A stretch of 55,948 nucleotides of DNA from the NCBI RefSeq assembly GCF_900188385.1, contig NZ_FZOI01000025.1, positions 1 to 55,948 on the forward strand, read 5' to 3'. Source of the stretch: Azospirillum sp. RU38E. Lineage in GTDB: Bacteria; Pseudomonadota; Alphaproteobacteria; Azospirillales; Azospirillaceae. The translations under genes and the position numbers were made by a program. Shown piece after piece: positions 53,501 to 55,948 of this stretch; positions within the stretch are counted from its first letter, which is position 1, and every line of letters starts with the position of its first letter. The notes beneath the pieces are model-generated. The model was given only the letters and a program-made list of their open reading frames with translations, had not been told where the DNA came from and did no database searches.

Positions 53501-54871
53501 TATGGCTATGATGGTGCCGACGCGCTGGTGGCGATTGAGGATGCCAAGCGCGGGGTGCGGCGCTATCGCTATGATGCCTGCGACCGGCTGTTGGCCGTGG
53601 AAGGCACCAACCCGGAAAGTTTCGTTCCCGATCCGGCGGGCAATATCCTGTCCTCTGGTGCCGATGCCGGTTTCTGGGGTGGGGAGGCCAAGGGCGACCG
53701 GCTGCTGGTACATGGCGATGCCAAGTTCCAGTATGATGCCTGGGGCAACCGGGTGCGGGAATGGCGGGCCGCCGGCGGCGCCGTCTCACTGACCTATCGC
53801 TATGATGCCAGCAACCGCTTGGTCGCGGTGGATCGGCAGGATCGGCGGGGCCGGACGCTGGCGCGCTATGGCTATGACGCCTTCGGGCGGCGGCTGTGGA
53901 AACAGACCGCCCATCTGCCCCCCGCCAGCGCCAATGACGATACCCCCTCCCCCGGCGGCGATGGCGCAGGTCTGGTCTGGCAGCGCACGGATTTCCTCTG
54001 GGATGGCGATGTGTTGCTGGGCGAAAGCGCCGCCCACGCGCTCGATGCCCCCAGCCCCGACCCGTTGGCCGTGGTCTATCTGCACGAACCCGGCAGCTTC
54101 CGCCCGCTGGCCCAACTGCGCCGCAATGGCGGGGCGGATCAGAGGTCACAGGTCTATCATTACCACCTAGACCATCTGGGCACGCCGCAGGAACTGACCA
54201 ACGATAATGGCGAGCTGGTCTGGCAGGCGGAATACCGTGCCTGGGGGGCCTTGGCGAAGCTGCATGTGGCGGAGGTGGAAAACCCTCTGCGCTTCCAGGG
54301 CCAGTATCACGACGCTGAAACCGGCTTGCACTATAACCGCCACCGCTACTACGCCCCCAACGAGGGCTGCTTCACCACTCAAGACCCGATCCGGCTGGCC
54401 GGCGGCAGCAACCTTGCGGCTTACGCGCCGAATCCGGTAGAATGGGTCGATCCGTTGGGGTTGAGTTGTGGGGTAGATGGAAAAGGCGTCAATCCTTATG
54501 AAGTTGATACTTATAAGAACCTGCGCAACCGTTCTCTTGCCGGTGACAAACTAGATATTGACCACCAACCCTCTCATGCATCGAATATTGCTCGGACAGA
54601 GGCGGAATTGGGGCGGCGGCTGACCCCAGCGGAAATAATACAGGTTCGAGATGAGGGAACGGCCGTCGCGGTACCGCAAGATTGGCATCGCCAACAAAGC
54701 CCAACGTTTGGCGGTCGAAACACACCGTCCCAAATCCAGGCCGATGCATTGAATCCACAAGGCGCTGCTTATCGTGATTCCCAAGCGATGATTGATGGTG
54801 CAAGTTTCGAGAATAAAGCGGCGGCGGAGGCAGCCGCCGCGCAAATTCGAGAGATCTCTGGAGGACTATAA
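50525..54871 (+). CDS. prePAAR-PAAR-Rhs T6SS effector with C-terminal HNH-like toxin
   Basis: The protein has 1448 residues. A prePAAR motif (AAREGDPIEHSS) and first hydrophobic region (about 20-65) are followed by a PAAR domain (about 85-160, CSDNVIING ... GSPDVFIG), a second hydrophobic Gly-rich region (about 175-270) and a Rhs/YD-repeat cocoon (about 280-1300). The cocoon ends at the DPLGL motif (1309-1313). The remaining 135 residues are the toxin. It has D1346-H1347 in LDIDHQPSHA and H1388 in VPQDWHRQQSPTFGGRN, a pattern like HNH/His-Me-finger nucleases of polymorphic toxins. It is preceded by an Eag-type chaperone gene and followed by a one-base overlap with a probable immunity gene. 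Confidence 0.92.
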   Translation: MDGEFNAAREGDPIEHSSAMAGFLVGAAIGLAAGIAIVAVTVATGGAALAVIGAVGGAMAATGSGALLGKDLGSTVTHAAGEIAPTCSDNVIINGKRAARAIEDKGKCSDHGPTPQRIAQGSRTVIINGKPAARIKDKLECDGVIAAGSPDVFIGREPGNYLPIDSEVPEWMVDTANVLVIAGSVMGLGAGAGAAFVARGLCGLARFGGTVVGGMAGGMAGGKLGGAVGQAYWGERGRIIGETLGGSIGGFAGGGLGNRMTAGHPVDVASGELFTEALDFEVAGPLPLVWGRVWMSSSTHQGELGSGWHHPFDMALYRWAAGGGCAARLGDGRLAFFTDPAPGRPALNSVEKLLLQTDGREYWLTDYQGTRMVFGPADATGLRRLVGVADANGNAIRLSRGDQGRLLGLMDSAGREYGVQTDDARRITAIDAPHPDGPDADGQPRRLRLVSFRYDEAGDMVAAADARGHEWHYRYENHLLVEEVRRGGLAFHFVWDDVARGRAARCVETWGTNGLYHARLRYDTSARTTEVVTGRGAKSLYRWNPLHLIDEETDPLGQVTKREFDQAGRLVSITGPDGATLRLTYDDLGRLVERVSPDGAALHLAYGVPVEGDLTRPDLGRPVQVVEADGASHRFTYDPRGNLAQHISPSGQQTAYLRDGRGLPLALRDALGTIQRFTWSAGGDLLAEATEKGPYRHYDHDALGRVISVQRGTDAPLRLSRDENGNPVTIHRPDGGKVELDYDAEDHVTRHKDPLGRVTRWRYDGLPYPLERMAADGSRFQYHYDSELNLIGLTNAKGERYRLDYDPAGRLVAETGFDGRLIQYRRDAAGFVVESTDQGRATRFSRDVLGRLVAARFADGRSHRYRYDLVGRLLAAETPDHANLFAYDTDGRLAVERQGSQEIRHLHDARGRRTATLLPDGRRVELAWGDDGLPSAVGCDGREIARFQRDAAGREIGRQAGSIFQRQDFDPQGRLIRQKGVRRGGAVSFSRAYGYDGADALVAIEDAKRGVRRYRYDACDRLLAVEGTNPESFVPDPAGNILSSGADAGFWGGEAKGDRLLVHGDAKFQYDAWGNRVREWRAAGGAVSLTYRYDASNRLVAVDRQDRRGRTLARYGYDAFGRRLWKQTAHLPPASANDDTPSPGGDGAGLVWQRTDFLWDGDVLLGESAAHALDAPSPDPLAVVYLHEPGSFRPLAQLRRNGGADQRSQVYHYHLDHLGTPQELTNDNGELVWQAEYRAWGALAKLHVAEVENPLRFQGQYHDAETGLHYNRHRYYAPNEGCFTTQDPIRLAGGSNLAAYAPNPVEWVDPLGLSCGVDGKGVNPYEVDTYKNLRNRSLAGDKLDIDHQPSHASNIARTEAELGRRLTPAEIIQVRDEGTAVAVPQDWHRQQSPTFGGRNTPSQIQADALNPQGAAYRDSQAMIDGASFENKAAAEAAAAQIREISGGL

Positions 54872-55371
54872 TGAAAGTTGATTTCCGATTTGACCGGATG
54901 AGTAAACTTCTAAGGAAGCCTGTAACAGATCCAGAAGTCGCTGCCTTATCTAATATAGCAGATAATGGATTGAATAAATCTGCACATGTCGGATTCATGA
55001 ATTTCAATAATCATGGATTATCCATAATGCTGAAAGAAGCTCCATGGGTGATAAATAATTACGAACCCGGAGACGAAAATACCATGTATGTAGATAGTAT
55101 ACATTTCTATTCTGATGGGTATGAAAAAAATGCAAAATACTCTGAAGAAATGCCGCATAACTTAAACTTTGGAGACACAAAGGACGATGTATTAAGAAAG
55201 ATGGGAGAACCATATTCTGCTGGCGGCGGAAATTATGTGAAGCTACTAAAAAAAAATGCTCCAATGTGGATAAAATATATGATTGGAGATGATGTTTTAC
55301 ATATTCAGCTTAACAATGATGATCGCGTCGATCTCGTATCTTTATCCGTAACCACTCCAACACTGAAATAG
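54871..55371 (+). CDS. Probable immunity protein to the Rhs toxin
   Basis: The protein has 166 residues, with no signal peptide or membrane segment. It shares one base with the effector stop (TAATG) and has GGAGG upstream. The DNA is strikingly AT-rich compared with the flanking genes. I recognise only a general motif, LNFGDTKDDVLRKMGEP, seen in several small bacterial proteins of the 'FG..K..V...LG.P' type. Position and composition are the evidence for an immunity role. A cytoplasmic location suits a nuclease toxin. Confidence 0.72.
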   Translation: MKVDFRFDRMSKLLRKPVTDPEVAALSNIADNGLNKSAHVGFMNFNNHGLSIMLKEAPWVINNYEPGDENTMYVDSIHFYSDGYEKNAKYSEEMPHNLNFGDTKDDVLRKMGEPYSAGGGNYVKLLKKNAPMWIKYMIGDDVLHIQLNNDDRVDLVSLSVTTPTLK

Positions 55372-55480
55372 TTCAACCCGGATTTGTCACCGGCAGCTGG
55401 CATTTTTCCGGATTTATTTTTGACAACAAGTAATTACCCTTATTTTGGAGCGGTTAAGAATTTACAGGGTGTTTTTCGGG

Positions 55481-55948
55481 ATGCGGTTTGCGGATCATGG
55501 TCGGCGGGTGGTCATGGGGGCGTTTGACGGGGGAGAAATCACCTCGGATGCGGGCGGGCTGCTGTTGCGTGAGGTGGCCGGTCGGCTGAATTTGTTTGAG
55601 CGGATGGCGGCCTGCTTTGAGGACCGACGCAACCGTAAGCAGGTGACGCATGCGCTGCCCGATCTGCTGGCGCAGCGGGTCATCGCCATGGCGCTGGGGT
55701 ACGAGGACCTCAACGATCACGACCGGATGCGCCACGATCCGCTGTTGAAGGTGACGGCGGCAGCCAGGCCGCGGATAGCGGGTGGCGCGCCGTTGCCGGC
55801 GCTGGCCGGGAGTTCGACGCTGGGCCGGCTGGAGCGGCGTTTCGAGGAGGCCAACCGGCGTTATCACAAGTTCACCGCGCAGCCGTCACGCCTGCAGGAT
55901 CTGTATGTCGAACTGTTCACCGGCAGTTATGCGACAGCGCCGGAGCGG
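55481..55948 (+). CDS. IS1380-family transposase, N-terminal part (cut by window edge)
   Basis: The frame from ATG 55481 is open to the end of the window (156 codons). Family segments are GGEITSDAGGLLLREV, LPDLLAQRVIAMALGYEDLNDHD, RHDPLLK and SSTLGRLERRFEE, the typical N-terminal region of IS1380-type transposases, before the DDE core. The 109 bases between the immunity gene and this start would contain the left end of the element. I cannot fix its terminal repeat without the right end. Confidence 0.88.
   Translation, partial: MRFADHGRRVVMGAFDGGEITSDAGGLLLREVAGRLNLFERMAACFEDRRNRKQVTHALPDLLAQRVIAMALGYEDLNDHDRMRHDPLLKVTAAARPRIAGGAPLPALAGSSTLGRLERRFEEANRRYHKFTAQPSRLQDLYVELFTGSYATAPER
55481..55948 (+). 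mobile_element. IS1380-family insertion sequence, partial
   Basis: Only the start of the transposase is present. The element lies directly behind the Rhs toxin/immunity pair, where exchange of toxin modules is frequent. The true left border is somewhere in 55372-55480. Confidence 0.75.

Noticed and set aside
51719-53713. 664-codon minus-strand frame opposite the Rhs core
   Set aside because: Antisense shadow of the Rhs repeats; the Rhs reading on the plus strand has clear YD repeats.

Overview
The window is high-GC DNA, except for a few short AT-rich patches, and its gene families and order point to an alphaproteobacterium. Supporting signs are an imp-type T6SS operon with two TssC paralogues, a TagF-PppA fusion and TagJ, and the block pyrB - pyrC-like - plsY. 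Rhodospirillales/Azospirillaceae is my best guess. It is an inference, not something the sequence proves.

Layout. (1) 1-2620: a divergent catabolic locus. A dihydrodipicolinate-synthase-family gene runs off the left edge. Opposite it are a FAD-dependent D-amino-acid-dehydrogenase-like oxidoreductase and an M24 (Xaa-Pro) peptidase. A palindromic operator lies in the shared promoter. Together they look like proline/hydroxyproline use. (2) 2698-10148: a probable RiPP (lanthipeptide-like) cluster. A 164-residue peptide with eleven perfect-length 8-residue AQPGTIS(F/L) repeats has its own promoter and is followed by a strong terminator. Then come a protein fusing an APH-like kinase to a HopA1-like lyase, a LanC-like cyclase with intact zinc ligands, a cytoplasmic subtilase, and an oligopeptide-binding protein. 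This is the most novel part of the window. (3) 10288-12411: an orphan GAF sensor histidine kinase. (4) 12493-35839: a complete type VI secretion operon on the minus strand. Read in the direction of transcription it is fha, tssJ, tssK, tssL, tssM, tagF-pppA, ppkA, tssA, tssB, tssC, a second tssC, tagJ, tssE, tssF, tssG, clpV, hcp. A 29-bp inverted repeat interrupts it between the second tssC and tagJ. (5) 35840-40675: a 742-base divergent intergenic region, then vgrG with a glycine-linked C-terminal extension and an overlapping membrane-protein gene (candidate effector/immunity pair). (6) 40741-49033: mostly housekeeping genes: glycogen phosphorylase, a very short anti-sigma-like protein, a PhoD-like phosphatase, pyrB, a probable non-catalytic pyrC, plsY and a Nudix hydrolase. 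(7) 49310-55948: a T6SS cargo island. It holds an Ala-rich unknown protein, an Eag-type (DcrB/DUF1795) chaperone, a 1448-residue prePAAR-PAAR-Rhs effector with an HNH-like toxin tip, an AT-rich probable immunity gene, and the start of an IS1380-family transposase cut by the window edge.

How it works together. The T6SS operon supplies the whole secretion machine and a phosphorylation switch (PpkA, PppA, Fha, with a likely target threonine in TssL). The vgrG unit and the Rhs island supply two different payloads. The RiPP-like cluster is separate. The kinase/lyase would dehydrate Ser/Thr of the repeat peptide, LanC would act on any Cys, and the subtilase could trim it. The oligopeptide-binding protein and the sensor kinase are possible handling or sensing partners.
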